From Methylovirgula sp. (GTDB lineage Bacteria > Pseudomonadota > Alphaproteobacteria > Rhizobiales > Beijerinckiaceae), in assembly GCA_030040215.1 (NCBI GenBank), contig JASHUD010000193.1, positions 1 through 6,085 of the forward strand: a stretch of DNA of 6,085 nucleotides, given 5' to 3'. The position numbers and the translations under genes are program-made. The notes beneath the pieces are model-generated. The model saw only the letters and a program-made list of their open reading frames with translations, ran no database searches and had not been told where the DNA came from. Each line of letters begins with the position of its first letter. The first letter of the stretch is position 1. Shown here in pieces: positions 1 to 5,724 of the stretch.

Positions 1-442
1 CCGCTTCCAAGCCTTGCGCCGCGTCGGGGCGATGTTGCAGCGTGCCGACCAACGATTCGAGCGCCGCCAGATGCGCCGGCGTCCGGTCGAGCAGATGAAA
101 GCCGAAGGCGCCGCCCGCCGCGATAAGCGCGGCCACGACGACCGCCGCCGCGAACGGCCAGACGGGTGTGCCCGGAATTGGCGCGCTCGCGCTGGGCGGC
201 GGCGCGGACTCCGGCGCGGGCTCGTGATGCGGCATCACTTCCGCCGTGGCCGGACCAGGCAGCGACGCCCAGGGATCTTCAGGAGGAATATCTACGCCGG
301 ATTGCTCCGCGTCGGACTCGCGCGGCGTTTCTTCCGCCGCGGTCTCTTCGGCGCGGGCTTCGATCACCGGTTTGTCGCGCGGCACCGATGTCGCGGCCGG
401 GTGCACCGGCGCGGTTTCATTCTCTTCGGGTTCGTCGGCCAT
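1..442 (-). CDS. Partial: N-terminus of a single-pass membrane protein with an acidic, proline-rich head
   Basis: An open frame starts with ATG at 442 and runs without a stop for 147 codons to the left edge, so the C-terminus is missing. A GGAG ribosome-binding site lies about 7 nt upstream. Residues 1-90 are low-complexity, rich in Glu, Ala and Pro, and look disordered. Residues 95-117 (from PVWPFAAAVVV to about FGFHLL) form one hydrophobic segment that would span the inner membrane. After it comes a Leu/Ala-rich amphipathic stretch (LAALESLVGTL), which could begin a coiled coil. The gene starts 67 bp after the mcl stop on the same strand and may be the last gene of that operon. I do not recognise the family. 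A disordered acidic N-terminus, one helix and a possible coiled coil recall alphaproteobacterial Mic60/mitofilin-like proteins (COG4223), but this is a resemblance of architecture only. That it is a real gene is fairly sure; its function is unknown. Confidence 0.72.
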   Translation of the reverse strand, partial: MADEPEENETAPVHPAATSVPRDKPVIEARAEETAAEETPRESDAEQSGVDIPPEDPWASLPGPATAEVMPHHEPAPESAPPPSASAPIPGTPVWPFAAAVVVAALIAAGGAFGFHLLDRTPAHLAALESLVGTLQHRPDAAQGLEA

Positions 443-509
443 GCGCCATCTCCGCGGCCGGTTCTATCGGAAGGCGATTTCGCGGGCAAACGAAGAGGCG
501 ATCGCGTCA

Positions 510-1484
510 TCACCCCGCGGCGACGGCTTTGGCTTTGTCGAGAAGCGCCTGCGCCATGCGGATGCTGGCGATGTCGATCAAGCGGCCGTCGAGCGAAACC
601 GCGCCTTTGCCTTCTTTCGCCGCCTGTTGCATGGCATCGACGACGCGCTTGGCTTTCGCGACCTCCGCGTCCGAGGGTGTGAACACTTCGTTGGCAAGCT
701 CGACCTGCGAAGGATGGATCGCCCATTTGCCTTCATAGCCGAGAACCGCGGCGCGCTTGGCCGCGGCGAGATAACCGTCGCGATCGGAGAAATCGCCGAA
801 CGGCCCATCGATCGGCCGCAGCCCATAGGCGCGGCAAGCGACCAGCATGCGCGTCTGCGCGGCGTGCCATTGATCGGCCCAGAAGAACGCGCGATTGCCT
901 TGCGCGTCTTTGTCGGAGAGCACGCCGTAGTCCGGGTTGACCCCGCCGATCACCGTGGTGCGGGCCCGCGTCGAGGCGGCATAGTCGGCGACACCGAACG
1001 ACATCGCTTCGAGACGTTTGCTCGATTGTGCGATCGCCTCCACGTTGGCCATGCCGAGCGCCGTCTCGATCAGCACTTCGAAGCCGATGCGCTTGCTGCG
1101 TTTCTTGGCGGTCTCGATCTGCGTCACCAGCATGTCGAGCGCATAGACGTCGCCAGGCACGCCCACTTTCGGAATGAGAATCATGTCGAGGCGCGGACAG
1201 GCTTCAACGATGTCGACGACGTCGCGATACATATAATGCGTATCGAGCCCGTTGATGCGGACCATCATCGTCTTGGCGCCCCAATCGACCTCGTTGAGGG
1301 CGGCGACGATGTTGGCGCGCGCCTTTTCCTTGTCGTCGGGCGCGACCGCGTCCTCGACGTCGAGAAAGACGACATCGGCGCGCGATTTCGCCGCCTTCTC
1401 GAAGATCGACGGATTGGAGCCCGGAACCGCAAGTTCCGAGCGCTGCAGACGCGGCCGCGCCTGTTCGACCAAGGTAAAGCTCAT
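510..1484 (-). CDS. mcl: Malyl-CoA lyase (serine cycle)
   Basis: This CitE-like TIM-barrel lyase of 324 aa cleaves (S)-malyl-CoA to glyoxylate and acetyl-CoA in the cytoplasm, the closing step of the serine cycle. The whole chain resembles Methylobacterium extorquens MclA, which has about the same length. Visible family marks are RSELAVPGSNP (15-25), LDVEDAVAPDDK (41-52), the substrate-binding arginine in RINGLD (R76), acidic Mg-binding positions E140 (LIETALGM) and D167 (FGVADYAAS), GKWAIHPSQ (252-260) and the conserved aspartate D299 in SLDGRLID. The ATG start has an AGGGG Shine-Dalgarno site 8 nt upstream and lies 25 bp after the mtkB stop, so it is co-transcribed with mtkAB. Translation ends in tandem TGA stops (510-512, then 507-509). 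In M. extorquens a ppc gene lies between mtkB and mclA; here it is absent. A dual role with beta-methylmalyl-CoA, known for some relatives, cannot be excluded. Confidence 0.95.
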   Translation of the reverse strand: MSFTLVEQARPRLQRSELAVPGSNPSIFEKAAKSRADVVFLDVEDAVAPDDKEKARANIVAALNEVDWGAKTMMVRINGLDTHYMYRDVVDIVEACPRLDMILIPKVGVPGDVYALDMLVTQIETAKKRSKRIGFEVLIETALGMANVEAIAQSSKRLEAMSFGVADYAASTRARTTVIGGVNPDYGVLSDKDAQGNRAFFWADQWHAAQTRMLVACRAYGLRPIDGPFGDFSDRDGYLAAAKRAAVLGYEGKWAIHPSQVELANEVFTPSDAEVAKAKRVVDAMQQAAKEGKGAVSLDGRLIDIASIRMAQALLDKAKAVAAG

Positions 1485-1509
1485 AACGGCGCCCCTAGGA
1501 TCGTCAGGC

Positions 1510-2418
1510 TTATGCCGAAATGCGGCGCGCTTGGCCCTTCGAGAGGACCTGCGCCATCGTCGAGCCGAACTCGGCGGGGTTCGGCGCGACCGTCATTCCA
1601 TAGGAGCGCATGATCTCGGCCTTCTCCGCGGCGCTGTCGCCGGCCGCCGATATGATCGCGCCGGCATGGCCCATGCGGCGGCCTTTCGGGGCGGTAAGCC
1701 CGGCAACGAAACCGACCACCGGCTTCGTCATGTTGGCTTGAACCCAAGCGGCCGCTTCCGCCTCCTGCGGCCCGCCGATCTCGCCGATGATCAACACCGC
1801 CTCGGTTTCGTCGTCTTCGGCGAAGAGGGCCAGATGATCCAGGAAGGAACTGCCGTTGATCGGATCGCCGCCGATCCCGACGCTCGTCGAAATGCCGATG
1901 CCGAGCGCCTTCATCTGCGAGGCGGCTTCATAACCCAATGTGCCGGAACGCGAGATGAGGCCGACCGAGCCCTGGATGTAAATATGCGGCGGCATGATGC
2001 CGAGCATCGCTTTGCCGGGGCTGATGATACCGGCGCAGTTCGGCCCGACGAGCATCGTGCGCCGCTCTTTCGGATAGCGTTTGAGATAGCGTTTGACGCG
2101 CATCATATCCTGCGCCGGTATGCCGTCGGTGATCGAGCACACGAGCCGGATGCCGGCGTCCGCCGCTTCCATGATGGCGTCGGCCGCGTAGGCCGGCGCG
2201 ACAAAGGCGATGCTGGCGCTCGCGCCGGTCGCTTTGACCGCTTCCTTCACGGTGTTGAAGACTGGCGCTCCGCAATGCGTCTGTCCGCCCTTGCCGGGCG
2301 TAACCCCGGCGACAACCTTGCTGCCGGCGGCGATCATTTCCTTGGTATGGAAGGTTGCCTTCTCGCTGGTGATGCCCTGTACGAGAATTGGGGTCTTTTC
2401 ATCGATGAGAATACTCAT
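1510..2418 (-). CDS. mtkB: Malate thiokinase (malate-CoA ligase), alpha subunit
   Basis: This 302 aa subunit is homologous to succinyl-CoA synthetase alpha (SucD). With MtkA it converts malate, CoA and ATP to malyl-CoA. The N-terminal CoA-binding Rossmann domain shows VQGITSEKATFH (13-24) and VTPGKGGQTHCGAPVFNTV (39-57). LVGPNCAGIISPGK (123-136) and ISRSGTLGYE (155-164) are the usual alpha-subunit motifs. RRMGHAGAII (247-256) carries the phosphorylated active-site histidine, H251. The ATG is preceded by AAGG about 7 nt away and lies 35 bp after the mtkA stop; mcl follows 25 bp downstream. Calling it malate rather than succinate thiokinase rests on adjacency to mcl and on close resemblance to M. 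extorquens MtkB as I remember it. The family motifs alone do not separate the two substrates. A perfect 12-bp tandem repeat lies inside the gene (see the separate entry). Confidence 0.94.
   Translation of the reverse strand: MSILIDEKTPILVQGITSEKATFHTKEMIAAGSKVVAGVTPGKGGQTHCGAPVFNTVKEAVKATGASASIAFVAPAYAADAIMEAADAGIRLVCSITDGIPAQDMMRVKRYLKRYPKERRTMLVGPNCAGIISPGKAMLGIMPPHIYIQGSVGLISRSGTLGYEAASQMKALGIGISTSVGIGGDPINGSSFLDHLALFAEDDETEAVLIIGEIGGPQEAEAAAWVQANMTKPVVGFVAGLTAPKGRRMGHAGAIISAAGDSAAEKAEIMRSYGMTVAPNPAEFGSTMAQVLSKGQARRISA
2073..2096. repeat. Perfect 12-bp tandem duplication inside mtkB
   Basis: The unit GATAGCGTTTGA occurs twice back to back (2073-2084 and 2085-2096). On the coding strand it gives the near-repeated peptide KRYLKRYP (residues about 109-116). 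The frame is kept. From memory, M. extorquens MtkB has KRYLRRYP here, so the peptide repeat is probably old and functional, and only the exact nucleotide identity is local. Confidence 0.9.
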
Positions 2419-2453
2419 GGTCTACCTTTTGGTGTTTTAACCACGCGCCATTC

Positions 2454-3644
2454 CTAGTTCGCCGCCTTGATGGCGATCCCGTTCCCGCGGCAGGCGGCGA
2501 CCGCCTTGGCCGCGGCTTCGCCCAGCGTCTCCGCGCTGACGATCGAAATGCCGCTTTCCTTGATGATCTTGCGGCCGGCTTCGACGTTGGTGCCGGCCAG
2601 TCGAACGACGAGGGGAACCTTGATGGCGGTTTCCCTGCAGGCCTGCACGACGCCTTGGGCAACCCAGTCGCAGCGATTGATGCCGGCAAAAATATTGACC
2701 AGCACGCTGCGTACCTTGTCGTCCGACAAGACAAGACGGAAGGCGGTCGCAACCCGCTCCGGCGAAGCGCCGCCGCCCACGTCGAGGAAATTGGCGGGGC
2801 TGCCGCCGGCGTGTTTGATCATGTCCATCGTCGCCATCGCCAAGCCGGCGCCGTTGACGATGCAGCCGATCTCGCCGTCGAGGCCGATGTAATTCAGATT
2901 GTGTTCGGCCGCCTGCGCCTCGCGCGGATCCTGCTGGGTCGAGTCGTACATGGCGGCGACGTTTTGGCGGCGGAACAGTGCGTTGTCGTCGAACGACATC
3001 TTCGCGTCGAGGGCGAACACCCGGTCGTCCTTGGTGACGACCAGGGGATTGATCTCGAGCATCGAGGCGTCGCAATCCCGGAAGGCACGGTAGGCCCCGA
3101 GAATGGTCTCCACGGCGCGCTGCACCTGTTTGCCGCCGAGCCCGAGTTGGAAGGCGAGTTCGCGCGCCTCGAAAGCCTGAAGACCTACGGCGGGCTCGAC
3201 GACCACCTGCATGATGGCATCGGGATCGGTTTTGACGATCTCTTCGATCTCCATGCCGCCATGCCGCGAGCCGATGACGCGGACGCGTTCGGCCTTGCGG
3301 TCGAGGACGTAGCCCAGATAGAGTTCGCGCTCGAACGGCGCCGCGGATTCAATGTAAACGCGATTTACGGGCTGCCCCTCGGGACCGGTCTGCAGCGTGA
3401 CGAGACGCTTGCCGAGAAGATCGTCGGCCGCTTGGCGTACCTCCCGATAGCTCGTGCAAAGCCGGATGCCGCCGGCCTTGCCGCGCGCGCCGGCGTGAAT
3501 TTGCGCCTTCACCGCCCAGCGCGAGCCGCCAAGTTCGATCGCGGCGTAGGAGGCTTCTTCGGGCGTGCAGGCGACGACGCCGGGCGGCACGGCGACGCCG
3601 AACTGGGCCAACAACTGCTTGGCCTGATACTCGTGGATGTCCAT
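2454..3644 (-). CDS. mtkA: Malate thiokinase (malate-CoA ligase), beta subunit
   Basis: This 396 aa ATP-grasp subunit is homologous to succinyl-CoA synthetase beta (SucC). It binds ATP-Mg and, with MtkB, activates malate to malyl-CoA in the serine cycle. The N-terminal ATP-grasp domain starts MDIHEYQAKQLL. It carries WAVKAQIHAGARGKAGG (43-59) with nucleotide-binding K46, and the Mg ligands N199 (MLEINPLVV) and D213 (ALDAK), at the same numbering as E. coli SucC. The C-terminal CoA-ligase domain shows GAGLAMATMDMIK (265-277) and NFLDVGGGAS (285-294). The start is supported by a GGAGG site 7 nt upstream of ATG 3644. An ATG four bases further upstream is out of frame. It is the first gene of the operon, with mtkB following after 35 bp. 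The malate assignment comes from the mcl neighbour and overall similarity to Methylobacterium MtkA; the fold alone would also fit SucC. Confidence 0.94.
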   Translation of the reverse strand: MDIHEYQAKQLLAQFGVAVPPGVVACTPEEASYAAIELGGSRWAVKAQIHAGARGKAGGIRLCTSYREVRQAADDLLGKRLVTLQTGPEGQPVNRVYIESAAPFERELYLGYVLDRKAERVRVIGSRHGGMEIEEIVKTDPDAIMQVVVEPAVGLQAFEARELAFQLGLGGKQVQRAVETILGAYRAFRDCDASMLEINPLVVTKDDRVFALDAKMSFDDNALFRRQNVAAMYDSTQQDPREAQAAEHNLNYIGLDGEIGCIVNGAGLAMATMDMIKHAGGSPANFLDVGGGASPERVATAFRLVLSDDKVRSVLVNIFAGINRCDWVAQGVVQACRETAIKVPLVVRLAGTNVEAGRKIIKESGISIVSAETLGEAAAKAVAACRGNGIAIKAAN

Positions 3645-3720
3645 GCATTCCCTCCGCCGCGGCAGATTTCTTAATTCGTTAGCCGAGTTTATACCTTGTC
3701 GCCAGATGAGAATAACTGCA
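3640..3720 (-). promoter_or_regulatory. Candidate promoter and leader of mtkA-mtkB-mcl
   Basis: On the minus strand a TATAAA hexamer (3688-3693) lies about 43 nt before the mtkA ATG, well placed for a sigma-70 -10 box with a short leader. The hexamer 17 nt upstream (GTTATT, 3711-3716) is a poor -35 box, and the better TTGCAG is 22 nt away, too far. A good -10 with a weak -35 would suit a promoter that needs an activator. In Methylobacterium, serine-cycle genes are controlled by the LysR-type regulator QscR, but I could not pick out a convincing binding site. The block near the start codon (GCGGAGGGAATGC) is the ribosome-binding site. Confidence 0.35.
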
Positions 3721-3789
3721 ATGGCGTCGAATCCGTTGCCGTAGATCCGTTTCTTCGCAGTGCGGAATCAACCGTTGGGCCTCTGCCAT

Positions 3790-3816
3790 CCTCGCCCGGC
3801 GCGGCCGCGCGCGAGG
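3790..3816. repeat. GC-rich inverted repeat with a nested palindrome
   Basis: Arms CCTCGC (3790-3795) and GCGAGG (3811-3816) are perfectly complementary and enclose the 12-bp perfect palindrome GCGCGGCCGCGC (3799-3810). There is no T-run on either side, so it is not a standard intrinsic terminator. It may be an operator, or simply chance in GC-rich DNA. Confidence 0.45.
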
Positions 3817-3835
3817 GAACAACGGCTAAGAGCGG

Positions 3836-3855
3836 TCGACAAGGCGGGTTGTCGA
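3836..3855. repeat. Perfect 7-bp inverted repeat, possible operator
   Basis: TCGACAA (3836-3842) and TTGTCGA (3849-3855) are exact reverse complements separated by the 6-nt spacer GGCGGG. The spacing from centre to centre (13 bp) is closer to one helical turn than chance demands and would suit a dimeric DNA-binding regulator. It lies about 125 bp upstream of the carbonic anhydrase start and about 190 bp upstream of mtkA. No T-tract follows on either strand, so a terminator is unlikely. Role is inferred only. Confidence 0.4.
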
Positions 3856-3979
3856 TTGAAGGTAAACGCACCGCGAAATGCGCTGACGTGCCGCAATGTC
3901 TATTGCAGCGCGGCATGCACTCAGGCAGTCTCCACGGCGCCGTTCCGGCACTCCCAACCTGTCCTCATGCGATCCCACG

Positions 3980-4696
3980 ATGAAAGAACCGTCTCAAGCC
4001 TCTCCCTCTGACCATGCGCTTCTGCCGGCGCGGCTCGTCGAAGGCTACGAATCCTTTCTCGGCGGCCGCTTCCGCCGCGAACAGGACCGTTATCGCCAGC
4101 TCGCGCAACACGGCCAAAGTCCCAAAATCCTGCTGATCGGATGCTGCGATTCGCGGGTCTCGCCGGAAGTGATCTTCGACGCCCATCCGGGCGAGATCTT
4201 CGTGCTGCGCAACATCGCCAGCCTGGTGCCGCCCTACGCGCCCGATGCCGAGCATCACGGCACCTCGGCGGCGCTCGAATATGCGATCAGCGTCTTGCAC
4301 GTCGCTCACATCGTGGTCATGGGGCATGCGAAGTGCGGGGGCGTGCGCGCCTATGTCGAACAGTTCGCCGATCCGAACCGGGCGCTCGCACCGGGCGATT
4401 TCATCGGTCGGTGGATTTCGCTGCTCGCGCCGGCCGCCGGCAAACTCGGGCCGCGCACAGAATCGATCGAGACTTACGCCGAGCGCCTCGGCCATGCCGC
4501 GATCATCGACACGCTCGCCAATCTGCGCAGTTTTCCGTATGTCATCGAAAACGAGCGGGCAAGGCGGCTTTCGCTGCACGGCGCTTATTTCGGCGTCGCC
4601 GACGGGCAACTCTACGGGCTCGACGAAGCGAGCGGCACGTTCCATCCGGTCGCGGCGCAGGCGCATGCCGAAGCCCTGGCCGAGCCGCGGTTTTAG
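3980..4696 (+). CDS. Beta-class carbonic anhydrase
   Basis: This 238 aa zinc enzyme interconverts CO2 and bicarbonate in the cytoplasm. The signature motifs are intact: ICCDSRV-type zinc site at GCCDSRVSPE (54-63; zinc ligand C56 with the D57/R59 dyad), PGEIFVLRNIA (70-80), HHGTSAALEYA (92-102) and GHAKCGG (115-121; zinc ligands H116 and C119). The start at 3980 gives an N-terminus ending in LPARLVEGYESFL, where homologues usually begin. The frame is open further left to an ATG at 3896, but that adds a 28-residue Arg/Ser-rich tail with no family similarity. Neither start has a clear Shine-Dalgarno site. The gene is divergent from mtkAB-mcl, so bicarbonate for serine-cycle PEP carboxylase is a plausible role, though inferred. 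Its TAG stop (4694-4696) overlaps the end of the convergent cobB remnant. Confidence 0.93.
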   Translation: MKEPSQASPSDHALLPARLVEGYESFLGGRFRREQDRYRQLAQHGQSPKILLIGCCDSRVSPEVIFDAHPGEIFVLRNIASLVPPYAPDAEHHGTSAALEYAISVLHVAHIVVMGHAKCGGVRAYVEQFADPNRALAPGDFIGRWISLLAPAAGKLGPRTESIETYAERLGHAAIIDTLANLRSFPYVIENERARRLSLHGAYFGVADGQLYGLDEASGTFHPVAAQAHAEALAEPRF

Positions 4697-5112
4697 GCGC
4701 CTATTCCCGCTCGTTCATGCGCCACCACCGCCACGGATTGCGCCTGCGCGAATATGTCGAGCACGAGGATCACCGGCAAGCCAAATCGGGCGGCAAGATC
4801 CGCGGTTGCGCCGCCGCGCCCAGGAATCGGCGCGCCATCGAACAACCCCATGGCGCCTTCGATCACCAGAAATTCCGCGGCGCGCGCCACGATACTGTCG
4901 AGAACCGCGGGCGGCATCGCCCAAGTATTGAGATTGGCGCTTGGCGATCCTCTGGCTGCGGCATGAAACGCCGGATCGATATAATCGGGGCCCGCTTTCG
5001 CGGCGCGTACACGGACACCGCGCCTTGTCGGTGCCGCAAGAAGAGCCAGCGTTATCGTGGTCTTTCCGGCACCCGAATGCGGGGCGGAAATGACGAAACC
5101 CCGGGTATGCAC
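4693..5112 (-). pseudogene. cobB: cobB/cbiA remnant: N-terminal third of cobyrinate a,c-diamide synthase
   Basis: The 139-codon frame matches the start of CobB/CbiA, which amidates cobyrinate (or hydrogenobyrinate) during cobalamin synthesis. Conserved parts are the P-loop SAPHSGAGKTT (9-19), RAAKAGPDYIDPAFH (36-50), NLNTWAMPP (60-68), the Walker-B-like FLVIEGAMGLFDG (81-93) and LAARFGLPVILVLD (106-119). Similarity stops near residue 131 and translation ends at TAA 4693-4695, inside the stop codon of the carbonic anhydrase gene. Intact family members are about 430 aa or more, so the rest of the ATPase domain and the whole glutamine amidotransferase domain are gone. The frame extends to a GTG at 5166, but that codon lies in the loop of the rlpA terminator, so GTG 5112, directly before HTRGFVIS, is the better start. 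No other cob genes are near and no promoter is visible. It is probably a deletion remnant; a misassembly joint is the alternative. Confidence 0.8.
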
Positions 5113-5142
5113 GGCAACTGTTCCGGGTTTTGGTTGGACGAG

Positions 5143-5180
5143 AAACGAAAACGGCGACCAAGTCACGAACTTGGCCGCCG
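5143..5180 (-). terminator. Intrinsic terminator of rlpA
   Basis: On the minus strand an 11-bp stem (CGGCGGCCAAG pairing with CTTGGTCGCCG, one G-U pair) with a 7-nt loop (TTCGTGA) is followed at once by TTTTCGTTT. It lies 25 bp after the rlpA stop codon, exactly where a Rho-independent terminator is expected. It also cuts off read-through from rlpA into the cobB remnant. Confidence 0.85.
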
Positions 5181-5205
5181 TGCAAGCGTCTGCACTTTGG
5201 AAGCG

Positions 5206-5724
5206 TCAGTCGATGCCGTGCTCGAAAGGCGAGCCCCAGAAGCGGGTCGCATCGTTCGGCCACTGCGTCTCCCGCGACCCCGCGGCTTGCGGCGCGGAAG
5301 CCTGCGGCGCCTGCGCGAAGGTCTCCCCTTGCCAGTCGCTCTCGGCCAGGCCGCCAACACGCGCGATCCGTACCGTCCCGGTTCCGCGCATGCCGATCGC
5401 GAAGGCGGCGCCACGCGCCAGATCGAGGCTCACGCCGCGTACGAAGGGGCCGCGATCGTTGATCCGCACCACCACTGTGCGGCCGTTGGCCGGATTGGTG
5501 ACGGTGAGGCGCGTCCCAAACGGCAGGGTGCGATGCGCGGCAGTAAATCCGTTGGGATTGAAGCGTTCCCCCGAAGCAGTCCGACGTCCGGAACAGTAGT
5601 ATGAGGCTCTAATCAAAGTACCTCCATACAGTCCGGCATGACCACGGGAATTCGCATAAGAGCTATTCGCGGACAACGACGCCAGCATGCTTATTGTAAC
5701 TGTCGCAACGGTGAATCGATTCAA
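5206..5724 (-). CDS. rlpA: Secreted RlpA-like double-psi beta-barrel protein (septal/peptidoglycan lytic family)
   Basis: This 172 aa protein carries a signal peptide and one RlpA-like double-psi beta-barrel domain. RlpA of Pseudomonas is a lytic transglycosylase acting on stem-less peptidoglycan at the septum. Residues 1-24 (NRFTVATVTIS... to SSYA) look like a Sec signal peptide cleaved after A24; there is no lipobox. The domain covers about 38-123: RASYYCSGRRTASGERF (39-55, conserved E53), TAAHRTLPFGT (61-71, H64), RTVVVRINDRGPF (82-94, D90) and LDLARGAAFAIGM (100-112). These match conserved residues of the family, so it may be active. The tail is Gln/Ala/Pro-rich, without a SPOR domain. 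The frame is open to a TTG at 5835, but TTG 5724 follows an AAAGGGCGG ribosome-binding site and places the signal peptide at the N-terminus. No ATG serves the full signal peptide. Many small RlpA-like proteins are unstudied, so enzyme activity is inferred. Confidence 0.87.
   Translation of the reverse strand: MNRFTVATVTISMLASLSANSSYANSRGHAGLYGGTLIRASYYCSGRRTASGERFNPNGFTAAHRTLPFGTRLTVTNPANGRTVVVRINDRGPFVRGVSLDLARGAAFAIGMRGTGTVRIARVGGLAESDWQGETFAQAPQASAPQAAGSRETQWPNDATRFWGSPFEHGID

Larger units (their letters stand above)
3645..3979. other. Divergent intergenic region between mtkA and the carbonic anhydrase gene
   Basis: No supportable gene is present in these 335 bp. The frames open here (75 aa at 3689-3916 minus, 95 aa at 3696-3983 plus, 83 aa at 3760-4011 plus) have no ribosome-binding site, no recognisable domain and atypical composition. 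The left end carries the candidate mtkA promoter. The middle and right parts carry inverted repeats: CCTCGC/GCGAGG arms around a GCGCGGCCGCGC palindrome (3790-3816), TCGACAA/TTGTCGA (3836-3855) and GCAAT/ATTGC (3893-3906). I could not find a convincing plus-strand promoter for the carbonic anhydrase gene, although it must lie here if that gene has its own. Confidence 0.7.

Noticed and set aside
246..1613. A 455-codon plus-strand open frame across mcl
   Set aside because: It is antisense to mcl, whose whole sequence fits a known enzyme. The predicted peptide is rich in Arg, His and Asp with no known motif, as is usual for shadows in GC-rich DNA.
1252..2457. A 401-codon plus-strand open frame across mtkB
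   Set aside because: It is antisense to mtkB and has no domain or ribosome-binding site; codon-bias shadow.
1510..3644. Reading mtkA/mtkB as TCA-cycle sucC/sucD
   Set aside because: The folds are shared, but linkage to mcl and overall similarity to Methylobacterium MtkA/MtkB favour malate thiokinase. A sucCD pair would normally lie by mdh and sucA.
2655..3674. A 339-codon plus-strand open frame across mtkA
   Set aside because: It is antisense to mtkA, with composition typical of a reverse-strand shadow.
3790..3906. Intrinsic terminators in the mtkA/can intergenic region
   Set aside because: The stems are present but lack T-tracts, and no transcript is expected to end there because both flanking genes point away.
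3896..3979. Extended N-terminus of the carbonic anhydrase from ATG 3896
   Set aside because: The extra 28 residues show no family similarity, no signal peptide and no ribosome-binding site.
3689..3983. Small open frames in the mtkA/can intergenic region
   Set aside because: They have no start signals and no recognisable domain, and they overlap each other on both strands within a region of promoter and inverted repeats.
3965..4666. A 233-codon minus-strand frame opposite the carbonic anhydrase gene
   Set aside because: The plus strand encodes a complete beta carbonic anhydrase with all zinc ligands; the opposite frame is a shadow.
4141..5604. A 487-codon plus-strand open frame over can, cobB and rlpA
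   Set aside because: It spans three recognisable genes in the wrong frame or strand and is extremely Arg-rich.
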